A stretch of 64,000 nt of DNA from Petrosia ficiformis (Eukaryota; Porifera; Demospongiae; Haplosclerida; Petrosiidae): assembly GCA_947044365.1 (NCBI GenBank), contig OX345636.1:39288191-39352190 (forward strand), read 5' to 3'. The number at the start of each line of letters is the position of its first letter. Position 1 is the stretch's first letter. Under the pieces are notes generated by a model. That model worked only from the letters and a program-made list of their open reading frames with translations. It searched no databases and was not told where the DNA came from. This document shows, in pieces, positions 33,501 to 38,984 of the stretch. The position numbers were made by a program, and so were the translations under genes.

Positions 33501-35217
33501 GTTATTGGAGGTGTAGTTGGAGTACTTCTACTGGTTATTATCATTTTAATAGTCTACTGCTTGTGGTATGAGTATGTGTGTATGTAATTCAGTACATGAT
33601 ATATCTGTATATTTAATTAATATATGTGATTTTACATTGTGTGTTGTCAAATGATAGGAAACATCGCATGAGTGGACGACGTTCTTTTTGGAAAGGTCCT
33701 CCAAAGGATGATGATGTCACTATTATGAATATTGCATATGAGCCAAGCCCCAAGGGTAAGAGTCCATCTTCAGAATCAACTCTTTCCAAACTATTGTTTA
33801 GAAATGGGATCATTCTTCATATGCTATGATTTACTATAATTCATTGCCATCCTCACAAAATTTGTATTGTAGATATTCATAAGTCCTGAATGATTGGGAA
33901 ATGTAATATTCATTGTTTCATGTTTGTCTTCACCAATGAATAATTGTTTTTTGTAACCAAATGTTTCGATAGTAATGCAACTACCTACATCAGTGGAATA
34001 ATAATAGCGCAGATATATATGTGATTGTGTTCCTAGGCATTTTTTCAGGTCACAAACAAAATTACTGTATAATTATTTATTTATATAAAGTATATATGTT
34101 TCTATTGAAGGCACCAACAGTGCTGTATTTCCTGTATTGGGAATGTGTACTCTATGAACACTCATACAGCATTCTGTTGAGTTTGAATCATCACAAATAA
34201 AGCACATGCTTACTCTGGTGCACTGAAGAAATTACACCACAAGAGTTGTGGTCTCAACAAGCATACATCACTTACTTTGCTCATGCTGTGTGTTTGTCTA
34301 TACTTTTTGTGTAATCATTGAAACCTGTGCTTTATCTATTACATATATTTATAGTGTTATAAATGGACAGATTAAAGATACTGCCCTAAATCATTTGTCT
34401 CATAATAAACAATATTGAACCACATTCGGTGCTATATTTACCTCGCGCAGTATGCTGCACAAGGGGTTATGTGATTGGTTGTGTCCATCAGTCAGTCAGT
34501 CAGTCAGCAGTTAGTCAGTCTTTCATACAAAAAAAATTGGAATTGATACTTTAGTATACTTTAAACATCTCCTAAAAACGTCTTTCAGCTAGAAAATAGT
34601 CATAATAATGTATGCATACCTTGTAGAAGCTAATGCAGTTCACAGTATCCGCAATTCCTGTGTTTTCTTATCATCAGTTTAGAAAAGTCCACCATTTTTT
34701 TCCGGTCAGTTACGCCAATCATAAACTGACCTTTTCTGCTGTTGTTATGCAGTATTGTGTGGGTTATGGGTTTCTAGGAACATCGATTTTCCAAATGTGA
34801 TCCATACCGCTAAAAGCATGCCATGATATCCACCAATATGCTATCCACCAATATGGTATATGAGCTTGTGAAATATTTCCTTGTAACAGTATTTTAACCA
34901 ATAGATATATAATTATATTTATAATTATACATCTGCCCTTAATTCCACAAAAGATATCTTTGTTATGCCTTAAAACAATCATTCTGTAGTTAATGTTAAA
35001 TTCATGACATATCTGTCACCCATAATGTTTTTGACTATAACTATAATTAATTATTCCTCTATAACTATTCATTATAATTACACTCTCAATAATTTATCCA
35101 GAATCAGTGCGCAGTATGAAACTGACCTTTGCAGATGTTGAAGATAGTGATGAAGATAGTGATGAAGATAGTGATGAAAGTAATGATAAAGAGGAAAGTG
35201 AAGAAACACATTTCTAA
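66..35217 (+). CDS. Large mosaic type I membrane protein, SRCR/SMB/NIDO/AMOP/VWD/EGF (gene 1, 5' partial)
   Basis: Multi-exon gene open at the left edge. I place 33 exons at 66-257, 346-519, 3938-4084, 4771-4929, 5217-5381, 6031-6189, 7461-7625, 9038-9232, 9582-9755, 10100-10144, 13299-13696, 15017-15155, 15393-15562, 15700-15946, 16640-16886, 18648-18841, 19277-19479, 20681-21026, 21622-21873, 22011-22282, 24825-24921, 25301-25456, 26480-26605, 27437-27559, 28603-28734, 29637-29762, 29918-30046, 30420-30676, 31390-31541, 32560-32698, 33330-33565, 33658-33755 and 35102-35217. All joins keep phase and give 1,975 residues ending at TAA 35215-35217. The NIDO-AMOP-VWD core followed by EGFs and one transmembrane helix recalls the MUC4/SUSD2 type of membrane protein; SRCR and somatomedin B modules are added in front. 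Most likely a cell-surface adhesion or recognition protein (inference). The signal peptide and any further N-terminal domains lie outside the window. Confidence 0.85.
683..950 (-). repeat. Copy of dispersed repeat R1 (terminal motif CATCCCTATGATTGCTTT), truncated
   Basis: Starts with the exact 18-bp terminal motif at 683-700 and shares further blocks with copies at 14511-14868, 26742-27240, 40540-40980 and 49607-50430: the CATTCAGTAATCATGG block, the GTAGAATTTTAGGAAT block and the CCCATTAATTGACC block. It lies in the intron after module A. The far end is missing or too diverged to see. Confidence 0.6.
967..1050. repeat. Copy of CpG-containing dispersed repeat R5
   Basis: The stretch from GTCTCACGTCACCGACG to TCACAAAACTGTGGC aligns, on the opposite strand, with 47490-47580. 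CG content is high for this window. It is a dispersed repeat of unknown class. Confidence 0.5.
1278..3060 (-). mobile_element. Degenerate, rearranged Ty3/gypsy-type retrotransposon (gag-pol remnant)
   Basis: Reading the minus strand from high to low coordinates: a gag C-terminal segment near 3060-2830 with [14 protein letters not shown]; a short segment with [11 protein letters not shown] near 2720; an integrase core segment near 2450-2240 with DYATRYP, a one-base shift, then [12 protein letters not shown]; reverse transcriptase at 2236-1960 with [24 protein letters not shown] and the catalytic YLDDLVIFS; its continuation at 1802-1551 with [13 protein letters not shown]; then RNase H with [13 protein letters not shown] (from 1593) and a C-terminal block around [20 protein letters not shown] down to about 1278. 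The frame is broken many times, protease is missing and no LTRs are visible, so it is a dead copy. It sits antisense in an intron of gene 1. The integrase piece lies before the RT, unlike the usual order. Confidence 0.85.
3108..3385. repeat. Dispersed repeat R2, copy 1
   Basis: Shares TTTGCTTTATAGTTATCGCTC and the downstream AATAAATTTAAAAT and GGTGATAATTC blocks, in the same order and spacing, with 12890-13195. No coding potential recognised. Confidence 0.55.
3739..3870. repeat. CA-rich microsatellite
   Basis: An impure (CA)n tract interrupted by CATA and CATG. It lies in the intron just before the somatomedin B exon. Its open frames rich in His and Thr are artefacts of the repeat. Confidence 0.85.
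3938..4084 (+). CDS. Somatomedin B domain exon
   Basis: A 49-codon, phase 1-1 exon. Eight cysteines follow the somatomedin B pattern: [12 protein letters not shown], then C in SCIV, then CYCDQLC, FNDCCFD and EICA. The CYCDxxC...DCCxD core is diagnostic of the disulphide-knot domain found in vitronectin, ENPP enzymes and several invertebrate adhesion proteins. Acceptor TTATAG and donor GTAAGC are good. Between two SRCR-type blocks it probably serves in protein binding. Confidence 0.88.
4085..4770. other. Intron, no recognised content
   Basis: AT-rich intronic DNA between the somatomedin B and first SRCR exons. I see no coding segment, known element or long repeat. Confidence 0.6.
4771..5381 (+). 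CDS. SRCR domain 1 (2 exons)
   Basis: Exons 4771-4929 and 5217-5381. Canonical SRCR landmarks: [34 protein letters not shown], then after the intron [20 protein letters not shown] and HNC...DASVRC. The intron splits the domain at the usual middle point. The likely donor after 4929 is GCAAGT, a GC-AG intron; the alternative GT donor at 4927 (GTGGCA) is weak and would remove one glycine codon. SRCR domains bind ligands in scavenger receptors and are abundant in sponge surface proteins. Confidence 0.88.
5382..6030. other. Intron, no recognised content
   Basis: AT-rich intron between the two SRCR domains, with no recognisable element. Confidence 0.6.
6031..7625 (+). CDS. SRCR domain 2 (2 exons)
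   Basis: Exons 6031-6189 and 7461-7625, the same lengths (159 and 165 bp) and phases as SRCR 1. Landmarks: [38 protein letters not shown], then [20 protein letters not shown] and [11 protein letters not shown]. The donor after 6189 is a normal GTGAGT. The close match to SRCR 1 indicates a tandem exon-pair duplication. Confidence 0.88.
6455..7080. repeat. Near-identical ~48-bp direct repeats flanking ~530 bp in an intron
   Basis: Both ends contain GCTAAATTC, then TAAATAA, GCTGAAAGAGGAAAGT or a close variant and an A run (about 6455-6503 and 7031-7080). The enclosed DNA includes the tRNA-like segment. This may be a long target duplication or a partial tandem duplication. Confidence 0.45.
6494..6590 (-). 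ncRNA. tRNA-like (Phe-type) SINE head with pol III-like boxes
   Basis: On the minus strand, 6569-6552 reads TAGGTCAGTAGTGACAGC, close to a tRNA D-arm with A box. An anticodon-arm-like segment containing CTGAAGT follows, then a B-box-like GGGTATGATTCCC at 6526-6514, then T6 at 6499-6494, a possible pol III stop. Box spacing fits a tRNA. The arms do not pair well enough for a working tRNA, so a tRNA-derived SINE or tRNA pseudogene is the better reading. Confidence 0.4.
7626..9037. other. Intron, no recognised content
   Basis: AT-rich intron. Short direct repeats of GGGCTAAAATTTCAA near 8390-8420 are present, but I recognise no element or coding segment. Confidence 0.5.
9038..9755 (+). CDS. Divergent SRCR-like module A' (2 exons), second copy
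   Basis: Exons 9038-9232 and 9582-9755. It copies the 66-519 module, including the upstream intron end (ATTGCATTCCTTATAG before both). Shared landmarks: [35 protein letters not shown] and LQCSFG. The second exon is exactly as long as its twin (174 bp); the first has one extra codon. Around 9500-9535 a short open stretch reading [12 protein letters not shown] looks SRCR-like but has no usable donor and is left out. Confidence 0.65.
10100..10144 (+). CDS. 45-bp Ser/Pro linker mini-exon
   Basis: A 15-codon exon between ATTCCAG and GTAAGA, phase 1-1, with Ser- and Pro-rich content ([14 protein letters not shown]). It joins module A' to the Ser/Pro repeat linker in frame. Small size makes this the least certain exon of the model. 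Confidence 0.55.
10297..10980 (-). mobile_element. Decayed pogo/Tigger-type DNA transposon
   Basis: The element runs from CAGTGGAACC at 10297 to GGTTCCACTG ending at 10980, with TA on both sides, as for Tc1/mariner-superfamily insertions. Subterminal repeats of GAGGTTTTCGTTA type occur at both ends. On the minus strand, 10725-10433 encodes a transposase C-terminal remnant: an acidic [18 protein letters not shown] segment, one frameshift, and a final [10 protein letters not shown] followed by stop, an ending typical of pogo/Tigger and related domesticated proteins. The catalytic core is absent. Confidence 0.72.
11150..12660 (-). mobile_element. Non-LTR retrotransposon remnant (reverse transcriptase plus C-terminal region)
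   Basis: Minus strand. Near 12620-12400 there is an RT palm-like segment with [12 protein letters not shown], then QFADN in place of xADD, followed by [17 protein letters not shown]. Near 11638-11357 an open frame ends [17 protein letters not shown]; after a stop the same frame continues with [13 protein letters not shown]. The RPD...ELT pattern resembles the C-terminal nuclease-like region of some non-LTR elements (family recall only). Multiple stops and frameshifts mark it as dead. It lies antisense in the intron before the Ser/Pro linker exon. Confidence 0.65.
12890..13195. repeat. Dispersed repeat R2, copy 2
   Basis: Matches 3108-3385 in the same orientation (TTTGCTTTATAGTTATCGCTC, AATAAATTTAAAAT, GGTGATAATTC, CACATTAAC). 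The copy ends shortly before the linker exon. Confidence 0.55.
13299..13696 (+). CDS. Ser/Pro minisatellite linker and start of NIDO domain
   Basis: Starts after CATCAG in phase 1 and ends at GCTCAT before GTGAGT in phase 0. The first ~85 residues are a tandem linker of (SP)n-DVEV units from a ~30-bp minisatellite built on ATCACC and AGATGTTGAAGT. A PPP-rich stretch follows, then a globular segment with RGFLEFDTD and DTVFTEAH that leads into NIDO. Alternate frames of the repeat are also open (His-rich on plus, Gly/Asp-rich on minus) and are artefacts. Repeat number is probably polymorphic. The linker likely forms an extended O-glycosylated stalk between the SRCR head and the NIDO-AMOP-VWD core. 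Confidence 0.8.
13320..13510. repeat. Coding minisatellite, ATCACC-rich units with AGATGTTGAAGT
   Basis: Five units, each a variable number of ATCACC hexamers followed by (C)AGATGTTGAAGT. Both nested periods are multiples of three, so changes in copy number keep the frame. Confidence 0.85.
14085..14245. repeat. Dispersed repeat R3, copy 1
   Basis: Shares TTAAAATAACAAATGTATTGGTTAGT and the downstream ATTCTGCTT...TTGTGTATAT block with 46700-46885 and 49205-49370. Confidence 0.5.
14511..14868 (+). repeat. Dispersed repeat R1, nearly complete copy
   Basis: Runs from TGGCCCACGGGGCCATT to AAACAATCATAGAGAT, with inner blocks GTTGTATACGTAGTTA, GGGGCTTGGTCAA and TCAGCCATGATTACTGAATG, as in the 40540-40980 copy. 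It lies in the first NIDO intron. Confidence 0.65.
15017..15946 (+). CDS. NIDO domain (3 exons)
   Basis: Exons 15017-15155, 15393-15562 and 15700-15946. NIDO landmarks in order: [13 protein letters not shown], then [13 protein letters not shown] (the ApfWaDvD block), [17 protein letters not shown], and [11 protein letters not shown] followed by [14 protein letters not shown]. Phases run 0-1, 1-0, 0-1 without a break. The GAT/GTACAC donor at 15562 was chosen because the ORF beyond it does not fit the family and the next exon starts exactly at the conserved NTFQ. NIDO occurs in nidogen, MUC4 and related proteins, usually next to AMOP and VWD as here. Confidence 0.88.
15947..16639. other. Intron carrying a 90-bp palindrome
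   Basis: AT-rich intron. Apart from the palindrome at 16458-16547 and the tandem AAACCGAATAA just after it, I see nothing recognisable. Confidence 0.6.
16458..16547. repeat. Near-perfect 90-bp palindrome without spacer
   Basis: The 45-base halves meet at 16502/16503 (GAACATGT|ACATGTTC) and match at 43 of 45 positions. The ends are GCCCTG and CAGGGC. It can extrude as a cruciform or fold as an intronic hairpin. It may be the whole of a tiny foldback element. Confidence 0.9.
16640..18841 (+). CDS. AMOP domain (2 exons)
   Basis: Exons 16640-16886 (phase 1 to 2) and 18648-18841 (phase 2 to 1). Landmarks: ACPCSYFQA, then [16 protein letters not shown] and [19 protein letters not shown] followed by CLTYQAP. 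The CC...C.YYxxRPxxxC.Y ending is diagnostic of AMOP, an adhesion-associated domain in MUC4, SUSD2 and relatives. The first exon holds extra sequence between NIDO and AMOP. The 1.76 kb intron holds two open frames (17083-17307, 17291-17515) that I do not recognise. Confidence 0.85.
16887..18647. other. Intron within AMOP; unidentified open frames only
   Basis: Two short overlapping plus-strand open frames between 17083 and 17515 have no recognised motif. A short inverted pair (TTTGGTATCCA near 17636, TGGATACCAAAT near 17676) suggests a small decayed element. Nothing else supported. Confidence 0.5.
18842..19276. other. Intron, no recognised content
   Basis: AT-rich intron between the AMOP and VWD exons, with no element seen. 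Confidence 0.6.
19277..21873 (+). CDS. VWD domain with GDPH motif (3 exons)
   Basis: Exons 19277-19479, 20681-21026 and 21622-21873. Starts with [13 protein letters not shown] and FNGLGEYIF, the classic VWD entry. The middle exon has [13 protein letters not shown] and [16 protein letters not shown], the calcium-binding loop region. The last exon completes [20 protein letters not shown] and ends with [17 protein letters not shown]. Phases join cleanly (1-0, 0-1, 1-1). GDPH at 19288-19299 is the sequence at which some mucin-type VWD domains cleave themselves between Asp and Pro. Confidence 0.9.
19480..20680. other. Intron with microsatellites
   Basis: CA/CATA tract near 19500-19550 and a (CA)n tract at about 20629-20646. 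No coding segment recognised. Confidence 0.6.
21027..21621. other. Intron, no recognised content
   Basis: AT-rich intron between the second and third VWD exons. Confidence 0.6.
22011..22282 (+). CDS. Beta-sandwich (cadherin-like/Ig-like) module
   Basis: One 90-residue exon, phase 1 to 0. It opens [19 protein letters not shown] and has alternating beta-strand patterns ([41 protein letters not shown]). The NxPPxI opening after a VWD domain and before a CxCxNGGxC EGF is common in invertebrate relatives of MUC4-type proteins. I cannot tell cadherin-like from other Ig-like folds from the sequence alone. Confidence 0.6.
22999..23761 (-). pseudogene. Crypton/KIAA1958-like (DUF3504) recombinase-derived pseudogene fragment
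   Basis: Minus strand, antisense in an intron of gene 1. From 23761 the frame has [18 protein letters not shown]; from 23565 a second frame has [26 protein letters not shown] and [20 protein letters not shown]; from 23244 a third has [17 protein letters not shown] and ends [10 protein letters not shown]. The order and wording (EVRKKDG, LxxxxFxxGxxFALRSG, HYxNPENPxRCFVRLY) match the DUF3504 / tyrosine-recombinase-like family seen in ZMYM and KIAA1958 proteins and Crypton transposons. Frameshifts between blocks make it a pseudogene. Confidence 0.7.
23860..24159 (-). other. Unidentified 99-codon open frame next to the recombinase remnant
   Basis: A 99-codon frame containing [17 protein letters not shown] and [14 protein letters not shown]. 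Not recognised. It lies just upstream of the recombinase fragment on the same strand and may belong to the same insertion. No splice or start evidence. Confidence 0.25.
24825..25456 (+). CDS. Two EGF-like modules after the beta-sandwich
   Basis: Exon 24825-24921 (phase 0 to 1) with [11 protein letters not shown] and CICPEG, completed by 25301-25456 (phase 1-1) with AWEGQFC, then a second [18 protein letters not shown] and [15 protein letters not shown]. The first is a non-calcium EGF with its final W-G-x-x-C. The second has an unusual CPPC in its third-disulphide region. Confidence 0.78.
25457..26479. other. Intron with a GT tract
   Basis: A (GT)n-like tract near 26063-26093, and several TAGTTAACTAAACTATAACTA-type stretches (26138-26300) that recur near 54855-55110 in an intron of gene 2. 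Confidence 0.5.
26480..27559 (+). CDS. Two calcium-binding EGF modules
   Basis: Exons 26480-26605 (42 codons) and 27437-27559 (41 codons), both phase 1-1. The first has [17 protein letters not shown] and [11 protein letters not shown]; the second [16 protein letters not shown] and [13 protein letters not shown]. The D-x-D-E-C start and the N/aromatic positions before CSC mark them as calcium-binding EGF, which stiffens tandem arrays. Confidence 0.88.
26742..27240 (-). repeat. Dispersed repeat R1 with an AT-hairpin inserted
   Basis: Runs from TATCCCTATGATTATTTTGTGG to CCCGTGGAAAGCAATTATATAGG, so both ends of the family are present in reverse. It is lengthened by an AT-rich block flanked by a perfect 26-bp inverted repeat (27025-27050 and 27140-27165, TGCATAATCTCATG...), which looks like a second small element nested within it. 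Confidence 0.6.
27560..28602. other. Intron, no recognised content
   Basis: Intron between calcium-binding EGF 2 and the next EGF exon. No element identified. Confidence 0.5.
28603..30046 (+). CDS. Three further EGF-like modules
   Basis: Exons 28603-28734 (44 codons: [22 protein letters not shown]), 29637-29762 (42 codons: [28 protein letters not shown]) and 29918-30046 (43 codons: [27 protein letters not shown]). All are phase 1-1. The second is a calcium-binding type; the first has lost the DxDEC start; the third has DIQEC. Confidence 0.85.
28735..29636. other. Intron, no recognised content
   Basis: Intron between EGF modules. No coding segment or known element. Confidence 0.5.
30420..32698 (+). 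CDS. Ser/Pro stalk and SEA-like membrane-proximal domain (3 exons)
   Basis: Exons 30420-30676, 31390-31541 and 32560-32698. A Pro/Ser/Thr-rich stretch ([21 protein letters not shown]) is followed by a compact domain: [51 protein letters not shown], and [12 protein letters not shown] with VEVVIEAVQ. The donor at 30676 is GAA/GTGGGT in phase 0, confirmed by the same site in gene 2 (54612). The F-x-x-x-I-x-x-A-F-x-N start and position before the membrane resemble SEA domains, but the autocleavage GSVVV motif is not seen, so SEA-like is tentative. Confidence 0.75.
30677..31389. other. Intron, no recognised content
   Basis: Intron ending in the SEA-like exon acceptor CATCAG. Its last ~250 bp resemble the matching intron of gene 2. 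Confidence 0.5.
31542..32559. other. Intron shared with the paralogue
   Basis: Blocks such as AATGCAAGCTGAATAGTTTCATACATACATGTATGTATA (32286 on) and AAGGAAGATTAATC recur at 55680-55810 in the matching intron of gene 2. No coding segment. Confidence 0.6.
33330..35217 (+). CDS. Transmembrane segment and acidic cytoplasmic tail (3 exons)
   Basis: Exon 33330-33565 ends the stalk ([15 protein letters not shown]), then a VPPVSP repeat, an acidic DEDEDEEEG cluster and one helix ([20 protein letters not shown] and on, ending VYCLW) with small-xxx-small motifs. Exon 33658-33755 starts the tail with the basic stop-transfer KHRMSGRR and has IAYEPSPKG, a possible tyrosine signal. Exon 35102-35217 encodes [10 protein letters not shown] and repeated SDED units, good casein kinase 2 sites, then EESEETHF and stop. 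Confidence 0.88.
33756..35101. other. Last intron of gene 1, shared with the paralogue
   Basis: Blocks near 34120-34380 (GGCACCAACAGTGCTGTA, CATACAGCA) and 34780-34980 (TTTTCCAAATGTGATCCATACC, TTCCTTGTAACAGT) recur in order at 60190-60450 and 61170-61400. A CAGT tandem run lies at 34488-34506. Confidence 0.65.
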
Positions 35218-35883
35218 GCAAAACAAATCATTGATTTATATGTTTAAGTTACAAGAATTTATCTTTTAATCTTTAGTTACATGTAAGTACAGTAAATGTC
35301 ATAACTATATATGAATTAAGTCCTTCTTTTTTATTTGATATAACCATAATCTTTTTACTAGTCAAACTTACAGTGTGTTTGTAGCTGCATTTCTAAAATT
35401 ATTTCCATTAGTGATATAAACAATGAAATTATGATTCATCAAACGTAAGGGGGACTAGTTTGGAAACATTGTGTGTCTCTGTACTCATCCATAATGCCAC
35501 TACCATCAATAGCTATGAACAAACAAAAGATCTTATTCAATACAATGTCATACTGATTTTTGAGTATATGGATAACTAGTGAATGGAGGAAATAAGGAAG
35601 CAAATCATGTATATAATATAATTATAATTATTATTGTAAGGCCGCCATGATTATATTCATTGTTTCTCAAGATTTAATTCATGACGTGGGCGGGTGGTGA
35701 TTATTAATTATTAATTAAAATTACAAATTTGTTGTATATATATAGTCAATTTCAAAAATTTTACAAATATAATTATAATGTACGAATCTCATTTTTGAAG
35801 GGATCTCTGGTGTCGTTTTGTAGCAGGCCTATATAGAGGTACAATCTAAACACTGAGGGTAATTTTCTGCATGTACCTGGACC
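35218..35883. other. 3' flank of gene 1, partly duplicated
   Basis: 35310-35640 (AAGTCCTTC, TTTTTACTAGTCAAACTTACAGTGTGTTTGTAGCTGCA) recurs at 61690-62010 after gene 2, so the duplication runs past the stop codon. No clear AATAAA found. Confidence 0.6.
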
Positions 35884-38800
35884 TCACTCAACTTTGCCAC
35901 AGTAGATACAGATTGGTTCAAAACCACACAAATAATATAATTTCTCAATTGGGTCATACCAGTTATGGACTTTGATGCAAACCGACTCAAGACCCTCAGG
36001 CATAGTAATATCTTCAAATGTAGCACCACAAGTATAGGACATATCTTCTATTATTTTCTCCAGCTTTTTAAAGCTTTGTGGACTTAGTTTTCTTTTCGAC
36101 AAAAGCAGTCTCCACATTTCACATTCCTTACATTGGATGACCAGATTAACAATCTTTACGTGCTGTTGGGTGACATTAAAAGGAAGAGTCTTTCACTTTT
36201 CCAACTGATGGATTCTGATGATCATTCTCGGTAGTAACAGCACCATAAACTGTGTCAAAAGGCTCGTAATGTCCATCTTCATTGAGGACAGGGTCAGGTA
36301 GTTTATGTACGCCTAAAAAAATATAGAAAGATAGCATATTATTCATGCAGCACAAAATTATACAGTTCAAAGTAGAGCTGCAACAAATATCAATTCATTC
36401 AAATATTTGTATTATTAGAAGTTTTAGTATTTGATATTGTTTTAATATTTAAACATGCACTGAAACCAAATGTATGAAATTATACTTGCAATAAAATGGC
36501 AGGTTATCTGCAGTTTAGAGGCTTATAGAGTATTGTGCAGCATTTCGGCTGTATCTATAGTGATTAGTAATTGCTTACAGCAAAATGGTGAGCTAATACA
36601 TGATACTTAGTTCTTCACTACTGTGATAAATACTTCTTCATTGAAATACCATTCATCGCAGACCTAGTTGAAAGTATAAGCATGCTGCTGAAGTGTGAAT
36701 TAATTGATTATTCACGATGGACTTCTTTAGGTGGTATACCATTAAGTTTAGCATCAAATAATTAGGAGGCAGAAAACATTTACATCTAAAAACAAAAGAA
36801 TGTTGAAAGTTAGTGATTTTCACTATCCATCAAGTAATTTATTATACTACAAGCTATACTAAATCAATATGATATATGACAGAATAAATGAACATCACAC
36901 ACAACTAAACTGGTTAATCTTAAAATAACTTGAAGAAAATGGGCTAGGGAAAAAATTACATGTATACTCTATACATGGATAAACACACATACTTTAATTT
37001 CTAAATAAAATGCTATCCCACAAATCAAAACTGACCTGAAAAAGATTCTAGGGGCATCTTAACTGGAGAACAACAAGAACAGTCATTTTTGCCACATTTC
37101 TTAATTGTCAACGAGTACTAAAGTACAGCACTGTGAAATAAAATATTGAAGCGAATTCTTCTCCCATTCTCTCTCTCATGATTCCAATGCACCGAATTCC
37201 TAAATTTATTATGGACATAATCTTCTCAAAGAGGTTGCCTAAGAGTGTGAAAGTGCAGTCCGTCCAGCAATCAATATATCAAGATTGAGGTTGATAAACA
37301 AAGCAATCAATGACAGCTGTACACTTAAATATGTTAGTCTATGATCGGGTCCACCATCAGAATATACAAATAGGATATGACGACTTTCCATTCTAGGGAT
37401 TAGACATTTGTACAATTCTGTGGCGTGTCGAATTGGTGAAGACGCATACCTGTATATCTTTTTGCTGCCTGAGTGTGAGGGTTTCTGGGACAGAAATTAA
37501 GACGTACCCATGACTCTGAAGGAATAGGGATATTAGTTGGGCACAATTTCTTAACTTCTTCTATCAGATCACGTACAGAAATTGCTTTAGCCATGAATGT
37601 TACACTTGTACAAGCCGACAAATATTCTGAACATTTATCCCAAAACACACCGAAAGAATCCTTCCCATTCGTGTTTAATTGACGCAAGTCCATTATTATC
37701 TCAGGATCTTCCATCATTAAAGCTTCGGACACACGTTGGTCCATTTCCTCTTCAGCTGTTGTTCTTGCACCAGACTGATCACCAGTTAAGGAATGATATA
37801 TACTTCTCAAGATGTACAGTTTACTCTTTGGTGAAATCAGACCATATAAACGATAAAACTCCTTTCTCATTGCTCTGGTGTGAAAAACAGGGATTTCCTT
37901 TTTTATTTCTTCAACTAAATGCAAATTCTCAGAGCTACAAGCCTCTTCACAAATGTGTTCAGGTGCCTTCCAAAGAAAGTGAAAGTTACCTACATTAGAG
38001 CCATGTGAGTAGGTAAAGAAAAACACAGGAGAAGACCTTTTTCAAGTTCTCTTAGGAACAAATACTTCTGCCGTTTATCAGATGGAATGTATTCGCTGAC
38101 ACAAATTCTTTGATATAAAATAGCATCTGTAACAACTGAATCAATTTCAGAAAGGAGGGGGGACACGGATGATGATTTCATTATATGTCGTATATTACAA
38201 GAGTCAGCAAAACAGCAGGCTCAGGAGAGGAGTGATGTCGCTTCATTGATTTGTTACGAATTGCTAGGTAGGAAGCATAGGCAGAAATTGCTTCGATCAA
38301 CTGAAGGAAGGCTGTTTTAAAAGCTTCCCACTCTGGTTGCTGAATCCAGCTGCTCATAGCATAATCATGTAGGACAGTGGCATGTTCAAGGAGTACATCT
38401 CTGCTAAGGTTTGAAATTGATCTTTTCCTATGCTTACTAAGCTCTGGCCTGTTGTAGCCAACAAAAGTAGAAAAGCAAACTGCAATTTGGCAGGCCCGAC
38501 TTGCAAGTACTTCATGGTACCAGAATAAATTACTCAGATGATGTATAAATTGCCTTCCATAGGTTTCTGGTTCTTGCCAACTCAGGCCTTGTTCACAAAA
38601 TAAATCAATGATAGCATTATATAACTGGTCCTTTCGGTATTTCTCTTTAGCAATGTGGGAAGGCAGACCTCTGGTTGTCGATTCACTCACTTTTGGTCGT
38701 TTTTGCAAGCTGGGTACCTCATCTGTAAGGTCTGTCACTAAAACTACAACAAATTTTATGAACGACCCAAACATTGCACATACTCCTATTACAGAATGAT

Positions 38801-38945
38801 TCGTTTCAACAATACTGAAGTCATCTCTGGACTGTCCAACATACACTTTTTCAAGTTGGGATGTAGCCAAATGTTCAGTGGGAACAATAGTACTGATTGC
38901 ACCAGACTGAATTCGATTGACTGATTCGGTTGACTGATTCGGTTA
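35884..38945 (-). pseudogene. Broken multi-exon copy of an uncharacterised repetitive protein family
   Basis: Minus strand. Exon a (38945 to ~38185) has SGAISTIVPTEHLATSQLEK, EKYRKDQLYNAIIDLF and SRACQIAVCFSTFVGYN; no ATG is seen and a stop precedes it, so the 5' end is lost. A frameshift near 38185 leads to SSSVSPLLSEIDSVVTDAIL. A 47-bp intron (37990-38036) precedes exon c (37989-37450) with EFYRLYGLISPKSKLYILRS and SWVRLNFCPRNPHTQAAKRY, donor ACAG/GTATGC. Exon d (36312-35884) has LPDPVLNEDGHYEPFDTVYG, a one-base shift in a T run near 36178, then KECEMWRLLLSKRKLS and ICIYCGK. The CxxC pairs suggest zinc binding. From memory, similar proteins recur in sponge and coral gene sets; function unknown. 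The central part expected between c and d is not visible. Confidence 0.65.
36313..37449. other. Intron or deletion scar in the minus-strand pseudogene
   Basis: 1.1 kb between the pseudogene's exons c and d with no coding segment I can recognise on either strand. Confidence 0.5.
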
Positions 38946-38984
38946 AGAGGACCGGATACGTATACCGAATACTAGATAAATTTT

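Noticed and set aside
37597..37998. 133-codon plus-strand frame
   Set aside because: Antisense shadow of exon c of the minus-strand pseudogene.
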